NCBI RefSeq assembly: GCF_021173085.1
Contig: NZ_CP076412.1
Location: 806,001-870,000 of the forward strand
Direction: 5' to 3'
Length of the DNA: 64,000 nt
Origin: Ralstonia wenshanensis
GTDB taxonomy: Bacteria; Pseudomonadota; Gammaproteobacteria; Burkholderiales; Burkholderiaceae
In this document: positions 23,753-32,343 of the stretch, piece after piece
How the letters are laid out: each line of letters begins with the position of its first letter
Numbering within the stretch: position 1 is the stretch's first letter
Translations under genes and position numbers: made by a program
The notes under the pieces: model-generated
Seen by the model: only the letters and a program-made list of their open reading frames with translations
The model's database searches: none
What the model was told of the DNA's origin: nothing

Positions 23753-23985
23753 GCCATGTGAGCCGCTTGAACTCCTCGGGCGCCTCCATCCTTCTCATCC
23801 TTTTTGTCACACCCGTTGGAGGGGTGCCGCGATACGGCGCCGTTTTCAGGGTTACGCTTAATCCAGAATGAAAAAAATGTGATATCGGAACACGTGTACG
23901 AACGCGGGGTTGCCGGTAGCCTTCCGGGTTACCGTCGATCCTGGTCGGCATTGGCGCGCGGCCACTGCGCCGACTTCCGATTTCC

Positions 23986-25371
23986 ATGTACGCCCTGTTC
24001 CCCGCCTTCGTCTCGTCGCTCTTCCTGTTCTACGGCGTCTATGTCGTGACCACGCGCGGCCGCACGCGCGCGAGCCTGGCGTTTCTCGGCATGACGACGC
24101 TCACGTGCCTGTGGCAAGGCATCTGGGCGTTTCTCTTCCAGACACATGACGTGGGCGCAGCCCAGGTGCTCGCCAAGCTCGGCTGGATCGCCATCCTCGT
24201 CATGCCGACCATGCTCTATCACTTTGCCGTGGAGGTTGCCGACGCACCGGGTGAGCGGCGCTGGCTCGTGGCTGCCTATGCGCTGGACGCTGTGCTGATC
24301 GCGTTGCTGCTGACCACCAATCTCGTCATCGACGGTGTGTACCAGTTCCACTTCGGGTTCTATCCGAAGGCAGGCGTGCTGGAGGCCGTGCATATCGCCC
24401 AGACAGCCGCGCTGGTCACGCGCGGCATGTGGGTGCTCTACCGCGAGCAGCAGCATGCCACGGCCGAGAAGCGCAAACGACTGCTGACGTGCCTCGTCGG
24501 CGTGGGACTGATTTCGTTGGCGGCAGCCGACTACGCAGTCAACTACGGCATGGCGTTCTACCCGCCGGGGGTGCTACCCCTGGCCATTGCGCTCGGGATC
24601 ATCGCCGTGGGCGTGGTCAAGTTCGACTTGATGCGCCCTTACGCACTGGCTGCCACCGTGGCACACGAGGTGCGCACGCCGCTGACGACCATCCGCTTGC
24701 AGGCGGCAGAAATCGCCCGCGCCTGGCCAGACGTCTATCGCGGCTATCAGCTCGCCATCGACAATGGCCTGTGCCAACCGCCGCAGCATCCGGCCATGCT
24801 GGACCGCCTGTCCAAACTGGCGGGAGCCATCACGTCGGAAGTCGCGTCCGCACACAGCGTGATCGAGATGGCCCTGGCCTCCGTCACGCTGGAGCGCCTG
24901 GACCGTCGCACCTTCGCCGCCCATTCGCTGCACGAATGCGTCCAGACGGCCGTGGCGCAGTACCCGTTCCAGGCTGGTGAGCGCGAACGCGTGCAGGTGC
25001 AGGCGTTCAACGCCGACTGGCGTTTCGTGGGCTCCGACACGCTGCTGGTGTATGTGCTCTTCAACCTGCTCAAGAATGCGCTGCATGCCATCCAGATTGC
25101 GCGTAAGGGACACATCGAAATCTCCGCCCGCCAGGATGGAGACGCCTATGTGCTCGTGGTGCGCGACAGCGCCACCGGCATTCCGCCCAGCGTGCAGCGC
25201 CGCATGTTCGACCCGTTCTTCTCCACCAAGCATGTCGGCAAGGGCTCGGGCGTGGGCCTGACGTTCTGCCGCCGCGTCATGCAGGCATTTGGCGGGCGCA
25301 TCCAGTGCGAATCTGTGGTTGGGGAATACACGCTGTTCTCCATGCGGTTTCCCCAACCTCCTGCTATCTGA
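23986..25371 (+). CDS. 7TM sensor histidine kinase with CqsS/LqsS/PhcS-like transmitter
   Basis: 461 residues. Residues ~1-215 form about seven membrane segments of the HisKA_7TM sensor type (FLFYGVYVV, LARLGW-like AKLGWIAILVMPTMLYHFAVEV). H-box VAHEVRTPLTTIRLQ has phospho-acceptor H227; N-box is FNLLKNALHAI; G-boxes are VRDSATGIPPS and GKGSGVGLTFCRRVMQAFGG. The segment FAAHSLHECVQTAVAQYPFQ before the ATPase core and the FCRRVMQAFGG end are patterns of autoinducer kinases such as CqsS, LqsS and PhcS. No response regulator or autoinducer synthase is adjacent, so this is an orphan kinase. Start ATG 23986 has no strong Shine-Dalgarno. Confidence 0.8.
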   Translation: MYALFPAFVSSLFLFYGVYVVTTRGRTRASLAFLGMTTLTCLWQGIWAFLFQTHDVGAAQVLAKLGWIAILVMPTMLYHFAVEVADAPGERRWLVAAYALDAVLIALLLTTNLVIDGVYQFHFGFYPKAGVLEAVHIAQTAALVTRGMWVLYREQQHATAEKRKRLLTCLVGVGLISLAAADYAVNYGMAFYPPGVLPLAIALGIIAVGVVKFDLMRPYALAATVAHEVRTPLTTIRLQAAEIARAWPDVYRGYQLAIDNGLCQPPQHPAMLDRLSKLAGAITSEVASAHSVIEMALASVTLERLDRRTFAAHSLHECVQTAVAQYPFQAGERERVQVQAFNADWRFVGSDTLLVYVLFNLLKNALHAIQIARKGHIEISARQDGDAYVLVVRDSATGIPPSVQRRMFDPFFSTKHVGKGSGVGLTFCRRVMQAFGGRIQCESVVGEYTLFSMRFPQPPAI

Positions 25372-25390
25372 CGTTCACACCTTCAGAACG

Positions 25391-25897
25391 TCAGGACACG
25401 TGCGCCAGCTCCGGCAGCGTGTCCAGCTCATACGACTTCACACGCGTGCGCACGTGGTCGGGCAAGCGCTGAATCACGCGCTCGGCGTTGGCGCACACCA
25501 CCTGCTGATACCCTAGCGACACCAGCCGCCCGCCAGAAACAAACCGGAACACCATGTAGAACGAGCACGGCTGCACCCGGAAGGTGTTCAGGTGGCATTC
25601 CACGCGCTGAAACGGGAATGTCTCTTCAACGAATTCCTGATGCGCGAGCTTGGTCACGAAAATCACGCGCCCGCTCATGAGCAGGTCCGCGTCGATGCAT
25701 TCGTGAAACCACCGCTCGCGCACCACACCCTGCCACTCGAAATACCGGGCGAAATACGTGTTGGCGTAGGCGTTGGAATCCTTCAGATAGACATCGAAGG
25801 CGTGCTGGAACGTCTGCTGCGCGGAAATAGCTTCGGGCAGCTCGGCATTGCGCAGATAGTGGTTGACGACTGTGGCAATGGATTGGCCTGTCGGCAT
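25391..25897 (-). CDS. Hotdog-fold acyl-CoA thioesterase-like protein
   Basis: 168 residues from ATG at 25897 (MPTGQSIATVV), which has GGAG 6 nt upstream; longer frames to 25999 lack a ribosome-binding site. The stretch NAYANTYFARYFEWQGVVRERWF matches the 4HBT/YbgC-like hotdog core and is closest in pattern to enediyne-type thioesterases (NxYxxNYxxWQGxxRE). Presumed to hydrolyse acyl- or aryl-thioesters; substrate unknown. It faces the histidine kinase gene tail-to-tail (19 bp gap) and lies downstream of the diguanylate cyclase on the same strand, 132 bp away. Confidence 0.72.
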   Translation of the reverse strand: MPTGQSIATVVNHYLRNAELPEAISAQQTFQHAFDVYLKDSNAYANTYFARYFEWQGVVRERWFHECIDADLLMSGRVIFVTKLAHQEFVEETFPFQRVECHLNTFRVQPCSFYMVFRFVSGGRLVSLGYQQVVCANAERVIQRLPDHVRTRVKSYELDTLPELAHVS

Positions 25898-26029
25898 CGC
25901 ATACTCCAAGAATGGAATTGGCTGCTGGCGGCAGCCGCGCATGCGCGGTGATCCCGCGCATGTGTCCATTCTTCCGAGGCACTTGCCGTTGCGTAACAAG
26001 CCAATGCCGTAGCCCTACGAACGGGCGGC

Positions 26030-27679
26030 CTACTCCCCGCCCGCAACACTCCGCAGCCCCGGCGGACTCTGATGAAAGCGGAACGTATTGCGCCCGCTGC
26101 GCTTGGCATCGTAGAGCGCCGCATCGGCCCATTCCAACAATACGTCCAGGTGTTCGTCGGCGGGCGTGAGGGTGACAGCGCCCGCCGACAGCGTGACGTA
26201 CGGCGCGGCAACGGACGCCGCGTGCGGTTCGGCCCGTTCTGCCACCATGGCCACCGCACGCGCCACGGCCAGCCGGGCCTCGTCGCGATCCAGGTCAAAC
26301 AGCATGGCGACGAATTCTTCTCCGCCCACACGCGCGATGAAGTCATCGGGGTGGCGGCACGCCGTGCCCAGCGTGTCGGCCACCATGCGCAGGCAATCGT
26401 CGCCACGCAGGTGGCCGTAGGTGTCGTTGTATTGCTTGAAGCAGTCGATGTCGAACAGCGCCAGCGTGACAGGGCGCTTGTCACGGCGGGCGTGGTCGAA
26501 CAGGCGCGGGGCCTGTGTCTCAAAAAAGCGCCGGTTGAACAGGTGCGTAAGTGCGTCGCGGTTGACGTCGTTCTCCAGCACGCTGAGCTTGGCCTGCGTG
26601 CGCTGCAACTCGCCGCGCAGTGCATCCTGGGCGCTGGCCATGCCGGCACGCTGCAACTGCTCGACCGTCACGTCGCGCAGCAGCAGGAAAACGCCGGCAT
26701 GCCGGCCGCGCGCGTCGCTCAAGCCTTCGAGCGTGACTTCCAGCGTGCGACCCGTGTCGGGCAACCAGACCTGATGGCGGTTGGGCAGGCGCGTACGCTC
26801 AAACTCGCGCAGGATGCCGGCCACGTTCAGCACGCCTGGCGGCATTGCATGCACCTTGGCAGTCGGCAGCAGGTGGCGCGCGGCGGCGTTGATGCTGGCG
26901 ATGGAGCCATCGCGGGCGAGCACAATGCAACCATCACGCATGGATTCGATGATCTTGCCGCGAGCATAAGCGGCGGTATCGCGCAGGCGCGGCCGCAAGA
27001 CGATCCAGCCGAGCAATGCTGTGCTGACGGCAAACGTGGCGGGTGTGAGATCGCCGCCGAGCGCCGTCGTCCAACGCTGCAGATAGGCAAGATGCGCCAC
27101 CAGCGGCAGCAGTTGCCCGATGACAAGCGCCAGCCGCACCTGCGTGCGCGACGACACATAGAGCCCGGAGGCAACCTCGTCGATGGGCAACACCAACAGC
27201 ACTAGGCTGATAGCCAGCAGCACGTAGTTGTAGGCGGTGGCCACCCAGAACATGCGCCCGTGCTCGAACACCGCGCCCCGTATGCCGTCGATGACGACGA
27301 AACGCGCATCAAGCCATACCAGGTGATGCAGTTCATTGGTAGCGACCAGCCCGACGAATCCGGCGCCCACGAGCAGCGCCAACACCCAACCCACGCGCAC
27401 CAGCAGCAATGCATTGAGTTCTGGCCGTATGAGGCCAACGACCATGCGCAGCCACGCGGCCGGCACCATCATGATCCCAAGATAGGCGACTTTGGCCCAG
27501 CCCACGCGCACGGGCATGTCGAAGCTGACGACCTCCATGAGGCGCGCGCCGCTCCAGAGCGCGGTACCGAGCGCCAGCAGCATGAAGGCGGAGACTTCCG
27601 TGTCATCGCGACGCGGCCATGAGAGGCCAATCAGCGCGATCGAAACGAGTGCAGCGCAAGCCAGTGCAGCGATCAGCAT
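26030..27679 (-). CDS. Membrane diguanylate cyclase (7TM-PAS-GGDEF)
   Basis: Makes c-di-GMP. From ATG 27679 (MLIAALACAALVSIALIG) it has 549 residues; the open frame runs to 27826 but its first 49 residues are basic and unlike a sensor. Seven hydrophobic segments (~1-215; GWAKVAYLGIMMVPAAWLRM is HisKA_7TM-like), a PAS-like segment (~225-340; MRDGCIVLARDGSIASIN), a coiled stretch, then GGDEF: DALTHLFNRRFF, DIDCFKQYNDTYGHLRGDDCL, and active site RVGGEEFVAML. The inhibitory I-site is not canonical (RHPDD instead of RxxD five residues before GGEEF). Its sensor type matches that of the nearby kinase at 23986. A c-di-GMP riboswitch occurs at 47.6 kb. Confidence 0.9.
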   Translation of the reverse strand: MLIAALACAALVSIALIGLSWPRRDDTEVSAFMLLALGTALWSGARLMEVVSFDMPVRVGWAKVAYLGIMMVPAAWLRMVVGLIRPELNALLLVRVGWVLALLVGAGFVGLVATNELHHLVWLDARFVVIDGIRGAVFEHGRMFWVATAYNYVLLAISLVLLVLPIDEVASGLYVSSRTQVRLALVIGQLLPLVAHLAYLQRWTTALGGDLTPATFAVSTALLGWIVLRPRLRDTAAYARGKIIESMRDGCIVLARDGSIASINAAARHLLPTAKVHAMPPGVLNVAGILREFERTRLPNRHQVWLPDTGRTLEVTLEGLSDARGRHAGVFLLLRDVTVEQLQRAGMASAQDALRGELQRTQAKLSVLENDVNRDALTHLFNRRFFETQAPRLFDHARRDKRPVTLALFDIDCFKQYNDTYGHLRGDDCLRMVADTLGTACRHPDDFIARVGGEEFVAMLFDLDRDEARLAVARAVAMVAERAEPHAASVAAPYVTLSAGAVTLTPADEHLDVLLEWADAALYDAKRSGRNTFRFHQSPPGLRSVAGGE

Positions 27680-28223
27680 GATCGGCACGCCCAGTGCGCA
27701 TAGGGATGCCGGCGAATGACGACGCCAGCGGGTTGGTCCACGTGTATTCCCCGTTCGTTCGTTGTTTCTTGCAGTGTATCGACCACTGTTGCCGGGTGAT
27801 TGACTGCGTGGTGCGCACTTGATCACCTTCCAGCGCTATCGGCATGAAATGTAAAAACTGAAGGCCCGTGCGGCTTTGCGGCGCATGGCGGGGCCTGCGC
27901 GCGTTGAGAGCGGCATATCGGGTTGCCGAAGAATTCGTTTGCGCGGCGTAGGAATCACCTGCACGCTGGACTACCGAAAAGCTCGGAGCTGTCATGCGCT
28001 CCTGTTTTTTGGGTATTTGGGGGCGGTGTCCGTGCTGCGCTGTCCCGCTATGCAGCGGGGGATGGAGCGCCGCCCAAATGGGGGCCGCCCGCCCCTCCGG
28101 ACGACCCCTGCCACAGGCCGACCGGGCAACGCTTTTGCGCACGGGCGAACGTCCCGTTTCGAATGCCGTGACTTGAGCGACACCGCTATCTTGGCTTCAC
28201 AAAACGTCGGTATCATCGAACAC
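27680..28223. other. Intergenic region between diguanylate cyclase and amn
   Basis: No convincing gene. It holds the divergent 5' regions of both neighbours. The one visible structure is at 28013-28080: outer arms ATTTGGG..CGG and CCGCCCAAAT enclose an inner hairpin CCCGCT-ATGC-AGCGGG (28044-28059). This could be a terminator-like stem, a 5' UTR structure of amn (about 145 nt before its ATG) or a small RNA. I do not recognise a known RNA family. Confidence 0.35.
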
Positions 28224-29705
28224 ATGACCGATACCCGCGCCACAGCCCATCTCTATCCCGCGCACGACCTGGCGATCTGCACTGACGCCCACACCGCCGT
28301 CGAGCGCATCACCGCCATTTACGAGCGCTCTGCGCAGGCCATCCGCGATCGTTTCCACGCGTTTGCGCGGGGCGAAGATTGCAGCGAAGACCTGTCCGCC
28401 TGCTACCCCTACCTCGGCATCACCGTCGACCCGAAAACGCTGGTGAGCGACGCGCGGCCGGCGTGGGGCACGGTGGCGTATCCGGGCGTGTACGGCACGA
28501 CGCTCACGCGGCCGGATCTCTTCCGTGATTACTACCGCGTGCAGATCGAACGGCTGCTGCACTATCACAACAGCCCCGTCGTGGTGGGCGTGAGCAACCG
28601 GCCGATTCCGCTGCCGTTCGTGGTGGAAGCGTCCACCGTGGACATCACGCCGGAACAGGCGCGCGCGCTCGGCGGTGCGTTTACGCTGCCCGACCTCGCG
28701 CAGATCGACGACTCCATCGCCAACGGCACATACCGCCCGATCGGCGACGAACCGCAGCCGCTGTCGATGTTCACGGCCGAGCGGGTCGACCTCGCCCTGC
28801 AGCGCCTGTACCACTACACAGCCACGCATCCGAAGCACTTCCAGCGCTTCGTCCTGTTCACCAACTACCAACGCTACGTCGATGAGTTCGCTGCCCTCGG
28901 GCGCAAGCTCATGGAAGACGGCAACGACGAAGGCTACATCCGCTTTGTCGAGCCCGGCGACACCGAACACGAACTCGGCACGCCCGCCCCAGACGACTCC
29001 CACCGCATCAAGGGCCTCCCGCAGATGCCCGCTTACCACTTGGTGCGCGAAGACCGCCTGGGCGTGACGCTGGTGAACATCGGCGTGGGCCCTTCCAACG
29101 CGAAGACCATCACCGACCATCTGGCCGTGCTGCGTCCGCATTGCTGGATGATGATCGGCCACTGCGGCGGCTTGCGCCGTTCGCAGCAGCTGGGCGATTA
29201 CGTGCTCGCGCACGCCTATGTGCGCGACGACCACGTGCTCGACCAGGACCTGCCGCCCTGGGTGCCCGTGCCGCCCATCGCCGAGATCCAGGTGGCGCTG
29301 CAGGAGGCTGTGGCGCGCATCACGGGGCTGTCTGGCGCCGACATGAAGTCGCGCATGCGCACCGGCACGGTGGTCTCCACCGATGACCGCAACTGGGAGC
29401 TGAAGTACCAGGCGCTGTACAGCCGCTTCAACCAGTCGCGCGCCATTGCCATCGACATGGAAAGCGCGACCATTGCTGCCAACGGCTTCCGCCTGCGTGT
29501 GCCCTACGGCACCCTGCTGTGCGTATCGGACAAGCCGCTGCATGGCGAGCTGAAGCTGCGCGGCATGGCCAACCTGTTCTATCGCCAGCGAGTCAGCCAG
29601 CACTTGGACATCGGCATGGAAGCCGTGCGCCTGTTGCGCGAAAGCGGCGTTGAAGCGCTGCACTCGCGCAAGCTGCGCAGCTTTGACGAACCCGCGTTCC
29701 GGTAG
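28224..29705 (+). CDS. amn: AMP nucleosidase
   Basis: Hydrolyses AMP to adenine and ribose-5-phosphate, regulating adenylate pools. 493 residues, close to the E. coli enzyme (484). The start at 28224 (MTDTRATAHLYP) is chosen because family homology begins at YPAHDLAICTDAHTAVERI; the frame is open to 27876 but that part is not conserved. The C-terminal nucleoside phosphorylase-like domain shows VTLVNIGVGPSNAKTITDHLAVLRPHCWMMIGHCGGL, DYVLAHAYVRDDHVLD and the MESATIAANGFR catalytic segment. Single gene, convergent with the LysR gene downstream (6 bp gap). Confidence 0.95.
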   Translation: MTDTRATAHLYPAHDLAICTDAHTAVERITAIYERSAQAIRDRFHAFARGEDCSEDLSACYPYLGITVDPKTLVSDARPAWGTVAYPGVYGTTLTRPDLFRDYYRVQIERLLHYHNSPVVVGVSNRPIPLPFVVEASTVDITPEQARALGGAFTLPDLAQIDDSIANGTYRPIGDEPQPLSMFTAERVDLALQRLYHYTATHPKHFQRFVLFTNYQRYVDEFAALGRKLMEDGNDEGYIRFVEPGDTEHELGTPAPDDSHRIKGLPQMPAYHLVREDRLGVTLVNIGVGPSNAKTITDHLAVLRPHCWMMIGHCGGLRRSQQLGDYVLAHAYVRDDHVLDQDLPPWVPVPPIAEIQVALQEAVARITGLSGADMKSRMRTGTVVSTDDRNWELKYQALYSRFNQSRAIAIDMESATIAANGFRLRVPYGTLLCVSDKPLHGELKLRGMANLFYRQRVSQHLDIGMEAVRLLRESGVEALHSRKLRSFDEPAFR

Positions 29706-29711
29706 CGCGGG

Positions 29712-30629
29712 TTAGCGCGGGGGCTGCTCCGGCAGCGCCTCGCGCAGGAAGTCCAGAAACACCCGCACCACCTCGGGCAAGGTGCGGCCCGCCAGGGTCT
29801 GCAGTTCCACCGTCCGCCCACGCATGCCGCGCTCGCGGATCTCCGCGGCATGCAGCTCACCGCGCTGCACGCGCTCGCGCACGGTGATCTCCCCGGCAAT
29901 GCCCAGGCCGCCGCCTTGCAGCACGAAACTCAAGAGCCCATCGAAGCGGTTGCTGACCAGCACCGGCTCGAACACGAGCCCGCGTTGACTGCAACCCATG
30001 TCGAACAATTGGCGCACCGTGTTGTCCGGCCCGGAAAGCGCAATCGGAAAGGGGTGCATCTGCGCGAGCGTCACGCTGTTGAACTTCGCCAGCGGGTGGT
30101 CGGGCCGCATGATGGCGAACACCGAGCCGCGCTGTTGATACGCCACGCGAATGCCCTGCACGGCGGCGCGGCTGTACGTCAGGCCGATGTCCACATCGCC
30201 ACGCAAGACGGCCTCGGTCACGCGCATGGGCTCTTCGGCGCGCAGGTCGAACTGGATGCCAGGATGCCGCTCCCGAAACGCCACGATGGCGCGTGGCACA
30301 AACTCGATCGCAAAGCCATCGGAGCACGCAATGCGCACGCGGCCGCGCTGCAGCCCTTGCAGGCCCTGAATATCCGAGACCACGCGCTCCGCCTCCAGCG
30401 CCCCGCGCAGGGCATGCGCGGCAAGCAGTTCGCCGGCGGCGCTGGGCCGCATACCGCGCGGCTGACGCTCGAACAGCGGCACGCCCAGCAGCTCTTCAAG
30501 CATCGCAACTTGCCGGCTGATGGCCGATGCGCTGACGTGCAGGCGCGCAGCCGCCTCCGTCAACGAACCGCTGCGCACAACCTCCAGAAAATAGCGGAGG
30601 GACGTCTCCTGCAGGCGATGGGATGACAT
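29712..30629 (-). CDS. LysR-family transcriptional regulator (divergent to M20 peptidase)
   Basis: 305 residues from ATG 30629 (MSSHRLQETSLRYF). N-terminal winged HTH: FLEVVRSGSLTEAAARLHVSASAISRQVAMLEELLGVPLFER; effector domain with VRIACSDGFAIEFVPRAI and GGGLGIAGEITV. Upstream starts (ATG 30665, TTG 30674) would overlap the presumed operator. It is divergent from the secreted M20 peptidase at 30759, the usual arrangement for a LysR regulator and its target. The inducer is unknown. Confidence 0.88.
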   Translation of the reverse strand: MSSHRLQETSLRYFLEVVRSGSLTEAAARLHVSASAISRQVAMLEELLGVPLFERQPRGMRPSAAGELLAAHALRGALEAERVVSDIQGLQGLQRGRVRIACSDGFAIEFVPRAIVAFRERHPGIQFDLRAEEPMRVTEAVLRGDVDIGLTYSRAAVQGIRVAYQQRGSVFAIMRPDHPLAKFNSVTLAQMHPFPIALSGPDNTVRQLFDMGCSQRGLVFEPVLVSNRFDGLLSFVLQGGGLGIAGEITVRERVQRGELHAAEIRERGMRGRTVELQTLAGRTLPEVVRVFLDFLREALPEQPPR

Positions 30630-30657
30630 GAGCGACGTAGGCGCCGGAGCCCTTTTG

Positions 30658-30676
30658 CTTTGCATAAAACGCAAAG
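30658..30676. promoter_or_regulatory. Candidate LysR operator CTTTGC-N7-GCAAAG
   Basis: Perfect 6-bp inverted arms separated by 7 bp (containing TTTGC-N7-GCAAA, a T-N11-A type LysR box) in the divergent intergenic region between the LysR gene (30629) and the M20 peptidase (30759). Position 28 bp from the regulator start fits autoregulation. Confidence 0.5.
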
Positions 30677-30758
30677 ATATCCCAAGAAAATTCTAATGGT
30701 CAAAAAGGTGTGGTATGCGCAGACTCATCCGGAACTGTTCGATCAGCGGAGTGCCCAG

Positions 30759-32330
30759 ATGCCCCTTCAGCCCGCAGCCCGTCAAACTGCCTCGCCCCGC
30801 GCATCCCATCGCCTTCGGGCGTTGGTGGCGGCCCTCATGCTGGGTGCCGCTGGCTTGGCCGGCGCCACCGAACTCTCTGCGGCAGACGCCGAACGCCATG
30901 CGCAGGCAACGTACCGCGAATACTTTCAACTGCTCTCCCTGCCCAATGACGCCATCGCGCCGGAAGATGTCCGCAAGAATGTCGACTGGCTGGAGCAGGC
31001 ATTCCGTAAGCGTGGCTTCACGACAAGGCAGTTGGCAAACAACGGCAAGCCGATGCTCTATGCTGGAATGCCAAACCCGGATGCTGCCCGCAAAACCGTG
31101 CTGTTCTACATGCACCTCGACGGCCAGCCGGTGATTCCCGCACAGTGGGCACAGAAAAGCCCGTGGACACCCGTGCTCAAGCACAAGACCGCACAAGGCA
31201 ACTGGGAAGAGATCGACTCGGCGCAGCTCTTCAGCGGCCCGCTCGATCCGGAATGGCGGGTATTCGGCCGTTCGTCCGCCGACGACAAGGGCCCGATCAT
31301 GATGATGCTGGCCGCCATCGACGCACTGAAGGCCAGCGGCGCCCAGCCTGCCGTCAACATCAAGATCATTCTCGACAGCGAAGAAGAGAAAGGCTCGCCG
31401 TCGATCAGCAAGGTGATGCAGGCAAACCGCGACCTGTTGCGCTGCGACGCCATCGTCATCCACGACGGCCCCATGCACGCGAGCAATCTGCCGACTCTCG
31501 TCTTTGGCAACCGCGGGGCGGCCGAAGCCCGCCTCACCGTCTATGGCGGCAAGGTGCCATTGCACAGCGGACACTACGGAAACTACGCCCGCAACCCGGC
31601 CCAGCAGTTGGCCAACCTGCTGGCATCGATGAAGAACGACGAGGGCCGGGTGACGGTGCCGGGCTACTACGACCACGTGAAGATCAGCGAGGCCGACCGC
31701 AAGATCATGGCGGCCGTGCCCGACGACCAGGCAGCGCTCAACAAACGCCTGGGCATTGCGCATGCCGACAAGGTCGGTGCCAATTATCAGGAGGCGATGC
31801 AGTACCCGTCATTGAACGTGCGCGGCATGGCCTCTGCGGCCGTGGGCGACAAGGTGGCGAACATCGTGCCAGACAAGGCAGTCGCCGAACTCGACCTGCG
31901 AACCACGCCAGACTCCAGCGCAGCCTACCTCGGCAAGCTGATCGAGCAGCACATCGAGCGCCAGGGCTACCACCTCGTCAAGAACGCCCCGACGGATGAA
32001 GAGCGCAGCCGTTACGACAAACTGGCCACCTTCACCTATCAAAGCGAAGGTGCAGACGCTGCCGGCTCACCGATCGACTCGGCCGTGGGCACATGGGCCT
32101 ACAAATCCCTGACCGACACCTTCGGCGCCAATCCGGCGCCGGTTCGCATCCGCATGATGGGCGGGACCGTGCCTACCGCAGAGATCGTGGGCGTGTTGCA
32201 GGTGCCCTTCGCGATCATTCCTCTGGTCAATGCCGACAACAACCAGCACGCGGCCAACGAGAACCTCCGGATGGGCAACTACGTGAGCGGCGTGCGCACG
32301 ATCTACGGCCTGCTGACGCACCCGCTGTGA
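30759..32330 (+). CDS. Exported M20-family metallopeptidase
   Basis: 523 residues. ATG 30759 with GGAG at 30748-30751 gives a Sec signal peptide (basic start, ALVAALMLGAAGLAGA, cleavage near ATE). M20/M28-type di-zinc site residues: MHLDGQPV, SSADDKGPIMMML, DSEEEKGSPS, VIHDGPMHASN and final NNQHAANENLRMGNY. The bacterial dimerisation/lid domain lies between (GGKVPLHSGHYGNYARNP). Predicted periplasmic dipeptidase/aminoacylase-like enzyme; substrate unknown. Probably controlled by the divergent LysR regulator. Confidence 0.88.
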   Translation: MPLQPAARQTASPRASHRLRALVAALMLGAAGLAGATELSAADAERHAQATYREYFQLLSLPNDAIAPEDVRKNVDWLEQAFRKRGFTTRQLANNGKPMLYAGMPNPDAARKTVLFYMHLDGQPVIPAQWAQKSPWTPVLKHKTAQGNWEEIDSAQLFSGPLDPEWRVFGRSSADDKGPIMMMLAAIDALKASGAQPAVNIKIILDSEEEKGSPSISKVMQANRDLLRCDAIVIHDGPMHASNLPTLVFGNRGAAEARLTVYGGKVPLHSGHYGNYARNPAQQLANLLASMKNDEGRVTVPGYYDHVKISEADRKIMAAVPDDQAALNKRLGIAHADKVGANYQEAMQYPSLNVRGMASAAVGDKVANIVPDKAVAELDLRTTPDSSAAYLGKLIEQHIERQGYHLVKNAPTDEERSRYDKLATFTYQSEGADAAGSPIDSAVGTWAYKSLTDTFGANPAPVRIRMMGGTVPTAEIVGVLQVPFAIIPLVNADNNQHAANENLRMGNYVSGVRTIYGLLTHPL

Positions 32331-32343
32331 CGGTGCTCTGCGC

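Noticed and set aside
27876-28223. Upstream extension of amn (116 codons)
   Set aside because: No homology to AMP nucleosidases; Arg/Gly/Pro-rich and covers the structured intergenic segment. ATG 28224 matches family length.
28197-29663. 488-codon frame antisense to amn
   Set aside because: Shadow frame; the + strand amn has clear family motifs throughout.
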